Source of the DNA: Aromatoleum aromaticum EbN1
GTDB lineage: Bacteria > Pseudomonadota > Gammaproteobacteria > Burkholderiales > Rhodocyclaceae
Direction of reading: 5' to 3'
DNA length: 64,000 nucleotides
Assembly: GCF_000025965.1 (NCBI RefSeq)
Contig: NC_006513.1
Location: forward strand, 2,542,001-2,606,000
Below are positions 15,251 to 24,326 of this stretch, one piece after another. Each line of letters starts with the position of its first letter. Position 1 is the stretch's first letter. A program made the translations under genes and the position numbers. Under the pieces are notes generated by a model. The model was not told where the DNA came from. It worked only from the letters and a program-made list of their open reading frames with translations, and did not search any database.

Positions 15251-17781
15251 ACTTGACGGCGGTTATCGATAGGAGGTCCGGTCGCCTCGCCGGTGACGAG
15301 GTGCAACCGGGGCAGATCGATCTCGCGAACTATCTGATCGTCGTTGCGCAGCTCGGACTCCTGCTCCTGCTGCTGCGCCAGTTCCAGATCGAGTCCGCCG
15401 CGTTCTTGCGGCTCGCGATGCTCGCTTTTGCCGGTTTCGCAGTCCACGCATGGCTGCCCCTGCGCATGCGCATGCCGTTCTTCGTGATGCTCAGCTTCGC
15501 AGGCATCGGTGTGGTCATGGGCGGCGTCAACGCGGCATGGCTCGTCGCGATCGGATTGGTCCTGCTCGGTATCTGCCACTTGCCGGTGTCCTTCGCGTGG
15601 CGGGGAGCATTGCTGCTGGGTGTCGCAGGCGTTCTCGCGCTGCAGCGCGCCGGCCTCCTGCCGTTTCCATGGTCGGACGCGATCTGGCCGATCCTCGGCG
15701 CGATGTTCATGTTCCGCCTGATCGTCTATTTCTACGATCTGCGCCATGACAAGACGCCGACCACGCCGGCGCAGTCGCTCGCTTATTTCTTCATGCTGCC
15801 GAACGCCTGCTTTCCCCTTTTTCCGGTCATCGACTACAAGACCTTCCGCCGCAACTATTTCGATGACGATGCCTATCGCATTTACCAGGTCGGCATCGAC
15901 TGGATGGTGCGGGGCGTGATCCACCTGATCCTGTACCGCATCGTCTACTACTATCTGACGCTCGCCCCGCACGAAGTGGGCAATCCAGCCGAGCTGATCC
16001 AGTACCTGGTGGCCAACTTCCTCCTGTACCTGCGGGTGTCCGGCCTGTTCCACCTGATCATCGGCATGCTCTACCTGTTCGGCTTCCGCCTCCCCGAAAC
16101 GCACAACCGCTACCTGCTGGCTTCGAGTTTCACGGACTTCTGGCGGCGCATCAACATCTACTGGAAGGAGTTCATGCAGAAGATCTTCTATTACCCGGCA
16201 GTGTTCAAGCTGCGCAAGCTGGGTACCGAGAAGGCGCTTGTCATCGCGACGCTGTACGTCTTCCTGATGACATGGTTCCTGCATGCCTACCAGTGGTTCT
16301 GGCTGCGTGGATCGATGCTCCTGGTCGCACAGGACATGTTGTTCTGGGGCATCCTCGGCGTGCTGGTGGTCGCCAATTCGCTCTACGAGATGAAGCACGG
16401 ACGCGTCCGCAGCCTGGGGACGCCCGTGCGCACCTGGCGCACGACTGCCGCGCTCGTGCTCAGGACGTATGCGACATTCTGGTTCATTTGCGTGCTGTGG
16501 TCGTTCTGGACCACCGAGTCGCTTGAGGCGTGGTTCTCGTTGTGGTCGGCGCTCGGCGGGGAATATACCGCCGAACTGTTGCTGTATCCGTCCGTCGTGC
16601 TCGCGGTCATCGTCCTCGGTTCGATCCCGCGCGAAGCGGTGCGGAACGTGCGCGCGTCGGAACAGGACGATCGGGTGTGGATGAGGAGCAGGGTGGTTAC
16701 CGTGGCGTCCCTGTGCGCGCTCATCGCGGTCAGCGTGGAAGGGTTGCATTCCCGGATCGGCACCGATTTCGGGACCTTCGTCCACTCGGTGCGCTCCGGT
16801 CAGCTCAGCCGCCTCGACACCGCAAAACTGGAGCGGGGTTATTACGAAAACCTCCTGTCGGTCGATCGCTTCAACTCCCAATTGTGGGAGGTGTACATGA
16901 ACAAGCCGAAGAACTGGCTGGATGTCGAAAGCACGAATCTGAAGCGCTTCGTCGGCGGTTTCGCGCAGACCGAACTGATTCCATCCTTTGTCCGGACGAC
17001 CCGGCACGGCACGATCAGCATCAATGAATACGGCATGCGCGATCGTGATTACGAACGGCTGCCGGCGCCGGGCACCTTCCGTGCGGCCGTGTTGGGCGCA
17101 TCCTCGGTCATGGGCTGGGGTGTCGGCGACGGGCAGACGTTCGAGACGCTGGTCGAGGACAGGTTGAACCGGGAACGGACCGGCAACTTCGCCAGGTACG
17201 AGTTGCTCAATATGGGCGTGCCCGGCTATCAGCCGCCGCAACAGCTGGTGATGGCGGAGAAGGCTTTCGGCTTCGAGCCGCATGCGATCTTTTACATCGC
17301 GGCGGGACGCGAGATCACGCGCTCCGTGGCCTACCTCGCGGAGGCCACCCACAAGGCTCTCGACATTCCCTACGAGGGTCTGCGTGATATTTCGGCCAAG
17401 GCGGGCGCCACCAGCGGGATGGACGAAGACGAGGCGCGCAAGCGCCTGACGCCGCATGGTCGCGAGATTCTCAGCTACGTCTACGGCCGCATCGCGGAGG
17501 AGTCGCGAAAACGTGGCAGCGTGCCGGTGTGGATTTTCCTGCCGCAGGTACGGGAAGGCGTGTGGCAGGAAGAAACTCCAGAGACCCTCGCCATTGCGGA
17601 GGCGGCGGGCTTCGTCGTGATCAATCTCGAGGATGTCTACAAGGGCCGCAACATCAACGAGATCCGACTGGCGGAGTGGGACGACCACCCGAACGTGCCC
17701 GGTCACGAGTTGATCGCGGAACGAGTCTTCAACGGTCTGGCGGAAAAGCGCGAGGCCATTTTTCAGCCCGTTGGGCACTGA
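15247..17781 (+). CDS. MBOAT O-acyltransferase fused to an SGNH/GDSL domain (DltB-DltD-like)
   Basis: An 844-residue two-part protein. Residues about 25-520 form a polytopic MBOAT acyltransferase, with YFYDLRHDKTP near 160, FPLFPVIDYKTF, SSFTDFWRRINIYWKEFM near 297, and the predicted catalytic His346 in MTWFLHAYQWFW. After a final membrane segment (about residues 480-500), the soluble C-terminal part carries SGNH blocks: LGASSVMGWG near 615 (block I Ser), NMGVPGYQPP near 657 (block II Gly) and DDHPNVPGH near 811 (block V Asp/His). MBOATs move acyl groups from a cytoplasmic donor to an extracytoplasmic acceptor, and SGNH partners such as DltD complete transfer. It starts the operon with a carrier protein, a ligase and a dehydrogenase. 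Confidence 0.85.
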   Translation: MNLTAVIDRRSGRLAGDEVQPGQIDLANYLIVVAQLGLLLLLLRQFQIESAAFLRLAMLAFAGFAVHAWLPLRMRMPFFVMLSFAGIGVVMGGVNAAWLVAIGLVLLGICHLPVSFAWRGALLLGVAGVLALQRAGLLPFPWSDAIWPILGAMFMFRLIVYFYDLRHDKTPTTPAQSLAYFFMLPNACFPLFPVIDYKTFRRNYFDDDAYRIYQVGIDWMVRGVIHLILYRIVYYYLTLAPHEVGNPAELIQYLVANFLLYLRVSGLFHLIIGMLYLFGFRLPETHNRYLLASSFTDFWRRINIYWKEFMQKIFYYPAVFKLRKLGTEKALVIATLYVFLMTWFLHAYQWFWLRGSMLLVAQDMLFWGILGVLVVANSLYEMKHGRVRSLGTPVRTWRTTAALVLRTYATFWFICVLWSFWTTESLEAWFSLWSALGGEYTAELLLYPSVVLAVIVLGSIPREAVRNVRASEQDDRVWMRSRVVTVASLCALIAVSVEGLHSRIGTDFGTFVHSVRSGQLSRLDTAKLERGYYENLLSVDRFNSQLWEVYMNKPKNWLDVESTNLKRFVGGFAQTELIPSFVRTTRHGTISINEYGMRDRDYERLPAPGTFRAAVLGASSVMGWGVGDGQTFETLVEDRLNRERTGNFARYELLNMGVPGYQPPQQLVMAEKAFGFEPHAIFYIAAGREITRSVAYLAEATHKALDIPYEGLRDISAKAGATSGMDEDEARKRLTPHGREILSYVYGRIAEESRKRGSVPVWIFLPQVREGVWQEETPETLAIAEAAGFVVINLEDVYKGRNINEIRLAEWDDHPNVPGHELIAERVFNGLAEKREAIFQPVGH

Positions 17782-17803
17782 TCGATTCCAAGGCGAGGCA
17801 GCG

Positions 17804-18061
17804 ATGGAAACAGGTGTGGACTTCAGCAAGGCCGTCAAGGACTACATTCTCGAGGAATTTCTGCCGGGCGAGAATCCGGATGAACTGACCGATGACCTGC
17901 CGCTGATCAGCGGCGGCATCCTCGATTCGATCGCCACGCTCAAACTGGTTCTGCATTTCGAGGAGCAGTACGGCATCGTGCTCGAAGCCCACGAGGCAGA
18001 CAAGGAACACCTGGACACGATCCGCAGCATCGCCAGTCTCCTCGCATCCAAGGCGAGGTAG
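17804..18061 (+). CDS. Stand-alone acyl/peptidyl carrier protein (DltC/PltL-like)
   Basis: An 85-residue acidic carrier protein. Ser42 in GGILDSIATLK is the phosphopantetheine site, and a second acidic helix follows (FEEQYGIVLEAHEAD). I chose the ATG at 17804, 22 bp after the MBOAT stop, preceded by GGCGAGGCAGCG; an ATG at 17771 would overlap the MBOAT gene. The adenylation enzyme starts 6 bp after its stop. By analogy with PltL/RedO or DltC it should carry an aminoacyl thioester loaded by that enzyme. This is an inference from gene order. It is distinct in sequence from the exosortase carrier at 441. Confidence 0.85.
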   Translation: METGVDFSKAVKDYILEEFLPGENPDELTDDLPLISGGILDSIATLKLVLHFEEQYGIVLEAHEADKEHLDTIRSIASLLASKAR

Positions 18062-18067
18062 CGCGCC

Positions 18068-19636
18068 ATGTCGAACCCACGCCCGCTGCATCAATTCCTC
18101 TGCGACACGGCCGCCCTCCATCCGTCGCATACTGCAGTCGTCGAGCCTGGCCGAGGGTTGATCAGCTATGTCGCGCTGGACGAGTTGTCCGATCGACTGC
18201 GTGACCGGCTCGTCGCCATCGGCGTGCGGCCCGGCGACCGCGTCGGCATCTACCTGCGCAAGTCGATCGACGCCGTCGCTGCGATCTACGGCATTCTCAA
18301 GGCAGGTGCCGCCTACGTGCCGGTCGATCCCGACGCACCACCTGCGCGCAACGCCTACATCATGCACAACTGTGCGGTGCGGGCGGTCGTCATGGAGAGG
18401 CGCCTCGAGGATCGCTTCTCCACCGAGTTTTTCGCGCTCGGAGAGCTGCCGCCTTTGCTGCTGCTCGACGGGACGGGTGGTGGTGGTCCGCTCGCCCGCA
18501 TGCTGGACGAAGCGGACGCGCAGCGGCCGGCCGCGGTGACGAAGAACGCGATGTCGCCGCCCGAAGATCTCGCCTACATCCTCTACACGTCGGGCTCGAC
18601 GGGAAAGCCGAAGGGCGTGATGCTCTCGCACGAGAACGCCGTGAGTTTCGTCGACTGGTGTTCCGCGGTGTTCGAACCGCAGCCGGATGACCGCTTCTCG
18701 TCTCACGCGCCGCTGCACTTCGACCTCTCGATCCTCGACATCCATGTCGCCCTCAAGCACGGCGCGACCCTCGTGCTGATCCCGGAGGAACGGGGCAAGG
18801 ACGCGCTGCATCTGGCCAGGCTGATTTCCGAGGAAAGGATCAGCATCTGGTACTCCGCGCCGTCGATCCTCAGCCTGATGGCGCAGTTCGGCGACCTCCA
18901 CAGCCAGGACTGCTCTTCGCTGCGCCTCGTCCTGTTCGCGGGCGAGGTGTTCCCGGTCAAGCATCTCCGGACGCTGTGTTCGCAGTTGCCGGAACCCCGC
19001 TATTTCAACCTCTACGGCCCGACCGAAACCAACGTCTGCACCTACTACGAAGTTGTTCCGCCGGTGTCTGACGAGCGTACGTCGCCCTATCCCATCGGCA
19101 AAGTGTGCGAGCACCTGCGTGGCAAGGTCGTCGACGAGCACAACGCGCCGGTGAAGCCGGGAGAAGAGGGCGAACTGTGCATTACCGGCAGCGGCGTGAT
19201 GCAGGGTTACTGGTCGTTGCCGGAGCGCAGCGCGGAAAGCTTCCTCGTCGATAACGACGGAACGCGCTGGTACCGGACCGGCGACATCGTCGTCGAAGCA
19301 GCCGACGGAAACCATATCTACCGCGGCCGGCGCGACCGCATGGTCAAGCGGCGCGGCTACCGGGTCGAGCTCGGTGAAATCGAGGCGGGGCTGTATCAGC
19401 ATCCGCTGGTCAAGGAGGTTGCCGTCGTCGCCGTGCCGGATGCCGAAGCGGGTGTGCGGATCAGCGCATTCCTGAGCAGCAAGGGGACGGACAAGGCCTC
19501 CCTGATCGAACTCAAGCGCTTCTGCGCGGAGCGGATACCGCTGTACATGATCCCCGACCATTTCAAGTGGCTCGATGCCCTGCCGAAAACGTCGACGGAC
19601 AAGACGGACTACCAGCGACTCAAGGAGCTGGGCTGA
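18068..19636 (+). CDS. Amino acid adenylation enzyme (DltA/prolyl-AMP-ligase-like)
   Basis: A 522-residue stand-alone A domain. Core motifs are the P-loop YTSGSTGKPKG (residues about 173-183), HAPLHFDLSILD with Asp219 in the position that binds the alpha-amino group of amino acid substrates, FNLYGPTETN, YRTGDIV, and the C-terminal Lys512 in STDKTDY. The preserved Asp argues for an amino acid rather than a fatty acid. The SSHAPLHFDLSI phrasing is what I recall from prolyl-AMP ligases such as PltF and RedM, but DltA-type alanine activation is the alternative. It lies directly downstream of its presumed carrier and overlaps the dehydrogenase start (TGATG). Confidence 0.85.
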   Translation: MSNPRPLHQFLCDTAALHPSHTAVVEPGRGLISYVALDELSDRLRDRLVAIGVRPGDRVGIYLRKSIDAVAAIYGILKAGAAYVPVDPDAPPARNAYIMHNCAVRAVVMERRLEDRFSTEFFALGELPPLLLLDGTGGGGPLARMLDEADAQRPAAVTKNAMSPPEDLAYILYTSGSTGKPKGVMLSHENAVSFVDWCSAVFEPQPDDRFSSHAPLHFDLSILDIHVALKHGATLVLIPEERGKDALHLARLISEERISIWYSAPSILSLMAQFGDLHSQDCSSLRLVLFAGEVFPVKHLRTLCSQLPEPRYFNLYGPTETNVCTYYEVVPPVSDERTSPYPIGKVCEHLRGKVVDEHNAPVKPGEEGELCITGSGVMQGYWSLPERSAESFLVDNDGTRWYRTGDIVVEAADGNHIYRGRRDRMVKRRGYRVELGEIEAGLYQHPLVKEVAVVAVPDAEAGVRISAFLSSKGTDKASLIELKRFCAERIPLYMIPDHFKWLDALPKTSTDKTDYQRLKELG

Positions 19637-20784
19637 TGGACTTCGCCTATTCGGAAGAGCAGAAGCTCCTGCGCGACAACATCATCAAATTCGCCCGCGG
19701 CTCGCTCAATGCGCATGTTGTCGAGCGCGATCGCGAGCAGGTCTTTTCCCGCGACCTGTGGCGAGAATGTGCCAACGTCGGCATTCAGGGCCTGCCGGTT
19801 CCCGAAGCGTATGGCGGGACCGGTCTCGATGCCTTGTCGTGCGCGATGGTGCTGGAGGCGCTGGGCTATGGGTGCAGGGACGGTGGACTCGTGTTTTCGC
19901 TGTGCGCCCACCTGCTCGCATGTGTGGTGCCGGTATGGCGGCACGGCAGCGAGGAACAGAAGCGCCGTTATCTGCCGGGGCTGTGCGACGGCACCTTGGT
20001 CGGCGCCCACGCGATCACCGAACCCGATTCCGGTTCGGATTCCTTTTCGATGCGCACCCATGCCGAGCGCGACCGCGACGGCTGGCGCATCAACGGCACC
20101 AAGACATTCATCTCCAACGGTCCGGTCGCCGACGTTGCGGTGGTGTTCGCGGTCACCGAACCGGCCAAGGGTTTTCACGGCGGAGTGACCGCGTTTCTCG
20201 TCGAAAGCGATACCCCCGGTTTTTCTGCGGGACAGAAGTTCGAGAAGCTCGGGCTGCGGACGTCGCCGGTTGGAGAACTGGTGTTCACCGACATGTATGT
20301 TTCACCATCGGCCGTGCTCGGTCAGGTCGGGGGCGGCTCCGCCGTGTTCTCCACGGCGATGGACTGGGAGCGCTGCCTGTTGGTCGCGAGCCATGTCGGA
20401 ACCATCGAGCGGCTCCTCGAGACGTCAATCTCCTACGCACGCACGCGCAACCAGTTCGGCCAGGCGATCGGAAAGTTTCAGGCCGTGGCGCACAAGATCG
20501 CCGACATGAAGGTCCAACTCGAAGCCGCGCGGCTGCTCGCTTACCGCGCTGCGTGGCGGCTCGAGAACCTGCGCAACGCATCGCTGGATGCCGCAATGGC
20601 AAAGCTGATGGTCAGCGAATCCCTGCTCCGGACCGCCCTGGACACAGTCCATCTGCACGGCGGCTACGGCTATATGGTCGAGTACGAGGTCGAGCGCGCG
20701 TTGCGTGACGCGGTCGGCAGCACCATCTATTCAGGCACCTCCGAGATGCAGCGCAACATCATTGGACGCTGGCTCGGGCTGTAG
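19636..20784 (+). CDS. Acyl-CoA dehydrogenase-family flavoenzyme, prolyl-carrier-protein dehydrogenase-like
   Basis: A 382-residue ACAD-fold protein starting at the ATG that overlaps the ligase TGA (TGATG), so translation is coupled. FAD-binding segments are present: AITEPDSGSDS near residue 126, the ARTRNQFG region near 276, and HGGYGYMVEYEVER. The MCAD-type catalytic Glu is missing (YSGTS, Ser366). Instead Glu245 in AMDWERCLL aligns with the isovaleryl-CoA-dehydrogenase-type base. That arrangement, with the MxWER and SGTSxMQ phrases, is shared by PltE/RedW-type enzymes that oxidise prolyl-carrier protein to pyrrolyl-2-carboxyl-carrier protein. Oxidation of another carrier-bound acyl group cannot be excluded. 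Confidence 0.82.
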   Translation: MDFAYSEEQKLLRDNIIKFARGSLNAHVVERDREQVFSRDLWRECANVGIQGLPVPEAYGGTGLDALSCAMVLEALGYGCRDGGLVFSLCAHLLACVVPVWRHGSEEQKRRYLPGLCDGTLVGAHAITEPDSGSDSFSMRTHAERDRDGWRINGTKTFISNGPVADVAVVFAVTEPAKGFHGGVTAFLVESDTPGFSAGQKFEKLGLRTSPVGELVFTDMYVSPSAVLGQVGGGSAVFSTAMDWERCLLVASHVGTIERLLETSISYARTRNQFGQAIGKFQAVAHKIADMKVQLEAARLLAYRAAWRLENLRNASLDAAMAKLMVSESLLRTALDTVHLHGGYGYMVEYEVERALRDAVGSTIYSGTSEMQRNIIGRWLGL

Positions 20785-20804
20785 GCTGGTTCGACCTGTT
20801 GTAG

Positions 20805-21971
20805 CTATCGTGCATCGCCAGCGCGCTGGAAGGCGCCGGGTGTCCACTGCGCGGGGGCAGTGAGCGGCCGCCGGCCGATCGGAAGCTGGAATTCGGCGTC
20901 GGGAACGATGTCGTCGCCGGGGCTGGCTGCGACGTTTTTGCCACGTCCATGCAGCAGCGAGCCGGGTGCGAGCGAGAAGTCGAGAGTTTCGATATCGTTC
21001 AGCATGCCACTCAGCGTCGGGAAGTTGCCGTGGAATTCGCCGCTGGCGCCGAGCGTGAAGGCGCCGAGCCCGACGATCAGGTTATTAATGCCCTGCACGC
21101 GGATGTTCGCCCCGATACGATCCCTCCATACGCGCAGGAACCAGGCGCCGAAGGGGCGGGCGCTCGTCAACGTGTTATGAGACAGCACAAGCGCGTTGTC
21201 GGCCCAGGCATGCCCTTCGGCGCCGTAGGCGACAACGACAGGATTGCGCGTCGCCGCGCTCTGGCCGATGACGTTGCCGACGAGCGTCGCGTTGCCACCA
21301 TTGGGCAGGTCGATTTCGTACGAAGCTTCGCCGGCGCGCCCGTCATAGATCAAGTTGTAGCGGATATCGGAGCGCCGTGCGCGAGACTTGATGAGGTGGC
21401 CGCGGTATCCGTTATGGAAGCGGCTGCCGAAGATCTCGAGTTGCGCGATCCGCCCGACGTAGAGCAGATGGGGCAGGGAGTGCTCCTGACGCGGGGCGTC
21501 GGCGAACAGGCTGTCGTCGATGCGCAATTCGGCGTCGCTGAAGTTGCTGGTCAGGATCCCCGTCTGATTGTCGACGAAGGCGCAGTTGCGCACGTGCAGC
21601 CTGCCCCGCTCGAAACGGATGCCCGCTCCGTTGCCATCGACGACTCGGGCGCCCCGGAATTCGACGTTGTCGATGACGAAGTCGCCATTGCGGATCACCC
21701 AGGTCGCCTTGTCTTCGGCGCTCCTGCCGTCGGCGATCAGTACCGGCCGTTCGCCGACGCCCCGGATCGTCAGTCGCCGTTGCGTCCATGAGGCAACATC
21801 GCCGCGATACTCGCCTGGCTGGATTTCGACGATGTCTCCGTCACGGGCGAGACGTGCCACCTCTGCGATAGTGGTAATTGCCTCCTCCGGACCGACACGC
21901 AGCGTTGCCGCGCGTGCGGGCTCGGAAAGGACCAACGACAGCAAGCTGACGATTACGGCGCGCAGGCGCAT
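20805..21971 (-). CDS. Secreted right-handed parallel beta-helix protein
   Basis: A 388-residue protein with a signal peptide (MRLRAVIVSLLSLVLSEPARA). I chose this ATG over an earlier GTG at 22037 because it begins the signal sequence. The body has repeating coils typical of a right-handed beta-helix: GDFVIDNVEFRGARV, GRLHVRNCAFVDNQTGI, AELRIDDSLFAD, AQLEIFGSRFHNGYRG, ATLVGNVIGQ. Such proteins bind, lyse or epimerise polysaccharides, and related ones are common in exopolysaccharide loci. No catalytic residues could be assigned. It converges on the dehydrogenase gene at 20784 and marks the edge of the accessory region. Confidence 0.8.
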   Translation of the reverse strand: MRLRAVIVSLLSLVLSEPARAATLRVGPEEAITTIAEVARLARDGDIVEIQPGEYRGDVASWTQRRLTIRGVGERPVLIADGRSAEDKATWVIRNGDFVIDNVEFRGARVVDGNGAGIRFERGRLHVRNCAFVDNQTGILTSNFSDAELRIDDSLFADAPRQEHSLPHLLYVGRIAQLEIFGSRFHNGYRGHLIKSRARRSDIRYNLIYDGRAGEASYEIDLPNGGNATLVGNVIGQSAATRNPVVVAYGAEGHAWADNALVLSHNTLTSARPFGAWFLRVWRDRIGANIRVQGINNLIVGLGAFTLGASGEFHGNFPTLSGMLNDIETLDFSLAPGSLLHGRGKNVAASPGDDIVPDAEFQLPIGRRPLTAPAQWTPGAFQRAGDAR

Positions 21972-22042
21972 TGAAGGGGGCCGAGGCGAGATGGTCGGTA
22001 TGCGGGCGTCGAGCGGATGTGCCTGCCGGCGCGGCACAACGG

Positions 22043-22071
22043 CGCCTTCTCCCGGCAGTCTGCCGAAGGCG
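22043..22071 (-). terminator. Weak hairpin after argB
   Basis: CGCCTTC pairs with GAAGGCG, with an inner GGCAG/CTGCC helix and a small bulge. It directly follows the argB stop. There is no T-run, so intrinsic termination is doubtful. Confidence 0.3.
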
Positions 22072-23013
<942 letters not shown>

Positions 23014-23021
23014 TCACGCCA

Positions 23022-23062
23022 TAAAGAAGAAGCCGCAGCCCCTCGATGAGGGAGTGCGGCTT
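23022..23062 (-). terminator. Rho-independent terminator of the small heat-shock gene
   Basis: On the minus strand AAGCCGCA pairs with TGCGGCTT, extended by CTCCCTC/GAGGGG around a short loop, followed by TTCTTCTTT. It lies 24 bp beyond the hsp20 stop. Confidence 0.8.
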
Positions 23063-23085
23063 CACGGCGCGGGGAACGGCCTGGA

Positions 23086-23505
23086 TCAGTCGATCGTCAG
23101 CCGCTTCGCCTGTTCCGGAGCCTTCTTCGGCAGGCTCAGTTCGAGTACGCCGTCATTGAACTTCGCGCTCGACTTGCCTTCGTCGATCTCCTGGCCGAGC
23201 TGGAAGCTGCGCGACACCTTACCGAAATAACGCTCGGTGCGCAGGACGCGCTCGCCTTCCTTGACTTCCTTTTCCTGCTTGCGCTCGGCGCTGATCGACA
23301 CGACCGGGCCGTCGATATGGACGTGGATGTCCTCCTTCTTGATGCCCGGCAGCTCAGCGTGCACCTGGTACGCGCTCTCGTCTTCCTTGACGTCGACACG
23401 CATCTGCGGCGCTTCGCCCTGGATGCCGGCGGTCATGTCGACGGGACGAACGAAAAACCCGCGCAGCAGATCGTCGAACGGGTCGCGACGGATGAGATTG
23501 CTCAT
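23086..23505 (-). CDS. Small heat-shock protein (Hsp20/alpha-crystallin)
   Basis: A 139-residue ATP-independent holdase. The alpha-crystallin domain spans about residues 35-130: MRVDVKEDESAYQVHAELPG, VSISAERKQEKE, then the conserved RYFGKVSRSFQL and NDGVLELSLPKK signature. The N-terminal DPFDDLLRGFFVRP is the usual aromatic arm. It has a well-placed CAGGAG ribosome-binding site, a sigma-32-like promoter upstream and its own terminator, so it is a monocistronic heat-shock gene. Confidence 0.93.
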   Translation of the reverse strand: MSNLIRRDPFDDLLRGFFVRPVDMTAGIQGEAPQMRVDVKEDESAYQVHAELPGIKKEDIHVHIDGPVVSISAERKQEKEVKEGERVLRTERYFGKVSRSFQLGQEIDEGKSSAKFNDGVLELSLPKKAPEQAKRLTID

Positions 23506-23551
23506 GTTTTTCTCCTGTATGTCATCATGGGTTTGAACCGCTTACATAACC

Positions 23552-23580
23552 AATATAGGTGCGGGAGGCGGCTTTTCAAG
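23552..23580 (-). promoter_or_regulatory. Sigma-32-type heat-shock promoter for hsp20
   Basis: On the minus strand a perfect CTTGAAA (-35, 23574-23580) is followed after 14 nt by CCTATATT (-10-like, 23552-23559). The spacing fits heat-shock promoters. The -10 only partly matches CCCCATNT. It lies about 47 bp upstream of the start codon. Confidence 0.6.
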
Positions 23581-23634
23581 CTTCCGCCCCCGCGCGGAAC
23601 GTAATATCTCGTGTCCTGTCCGGAGCATTTCCAT

Positions 23635-23859
23635 ATGAGCGATATCACCGGGAACACGATCGGGAACGACGTGGCCACCAACAATTGCCCGCGTTGCGGC
23701 GCCGCTTTTACATGCGGCATGGAGGCCGGCTCGCCGACGTGCTGGTGCGCCGCGCTGCCGCCGATGGAGGCGATTCCGGACGCGGGGACCGGATGCTACT
23801 GTCCGAACTGCCTGAAAACCTTGCTGCTTGCCGCGCGCGAAAGGCCTGAAGTGCGCTAA
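23635..23859 (+). CDS. Cysteine-rich CWC-family protein
   Basis: A 74-residue protein with paired cysteine motifs (CPRCGAAFTCGM, PTCWCAALPP, CYCPNC) that form a likely zinc-binding fold. The CWC sequence pattern gives the family its name. The start at 23635 follows CGGAG by 8 nt; an ATG at 23611 has no ribosome-binding site. Its stop overlaps the end of the convergent nudB by 4 bp. The function is unknown. Confidence 0.8.
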   Translation: MSDITGNTIGNDVATNNCPRCGAAFTCGMEAGSPTCWCAALPPMEAIPDAGTGCYCPNCLKTLLLAARERPEVR

Positions 23860-24326
23860 ACCGGAATATCCGGTTGCCGCCCGGCGATGTGCGGCAGCAT
23901 CAGGATCGCGTCGCGGTTGGTCCACGACGATGCTTTCCCGGCGGCTTCTTCGAGCGGCAGCCACAGCTGCAGCCGGTGTTCGGCGGGCGCCAGCCTGACC
24001 GGTCGCGGTGCGGGAACGCAGAGACTGAACACGTGTTCGGTGTTGTGCGTGACGTCCGGCGCGTATCGCGCGCGCCAGTCCTCGATGATTTCGAAGCGGT
24101 TCGTGTGGTGCCAGTCACGCAGCTGGCCCGCGGACACTGCGAGGCCGGTTTCCTCGTTCACTTCCCGTATCGCGGCCTGCAGCGGCGATTCGTCCGCTTC
24201 GAGGCTGCCGGTCACCGATTGCCAGAAGCCGGCGGGAACCACCCGTTCGAGCAGCAGCACCTGGAGCGTCGTAGTGTGGATGACAACGAGGACCGAGATC
24301 GGCCGCTTGTACGGCAGTTCCGCCAT
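23856..24326 (-). CDS. nudB: Dihydroneopterin triphosphate pyrophosphatase (Nudix)
   Basis: A 156-residue Nudix hydrolase predicted to remove pyrophosphate from dihydroneopterin triphosphate in folate synthesis. The Nudix box G-x5-E-x7-REVNEETGL is complete (from GSLEADES near residue 41). YKRPISVLVVIHT at the N-terminus and GFWQSVTGSLE before the box are typical of NudB. It starts at 24326, overlapping the barstar-like stop as TGATG. In beta- and gammaproteobacteria nudB commonly follows aspS, and here the barnase/barstar genes lie between. The NudB assignment rests on motif plus neighbourhood. Confidence 0.85.
   Translation of the reverse strand: MAELPYKRPISVLVVIHTTTLQVLLLERVVPAGFWQSVTGSLEADESPLQAAIREVNEETGLAVSAGQLRDWHHTNRFEIIEDWRARYAPDVTHNTEHVFSLCVPAPRPVRLAPAEHRLQLWLPLEEAAGKASSWTNRDAILMLPHIAGRQPDIPV

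Noticed and set aside
15151-17838. 895-residue open frame on the minus strand
   Set aside because: It lies antisense to the whole MBOAT-SGNH gene, is dominated by His/Asp/Glu/Arg/Gln runs typical of reverse-frame reading of high-GC genes, and has no motif or ribosome-binding site.
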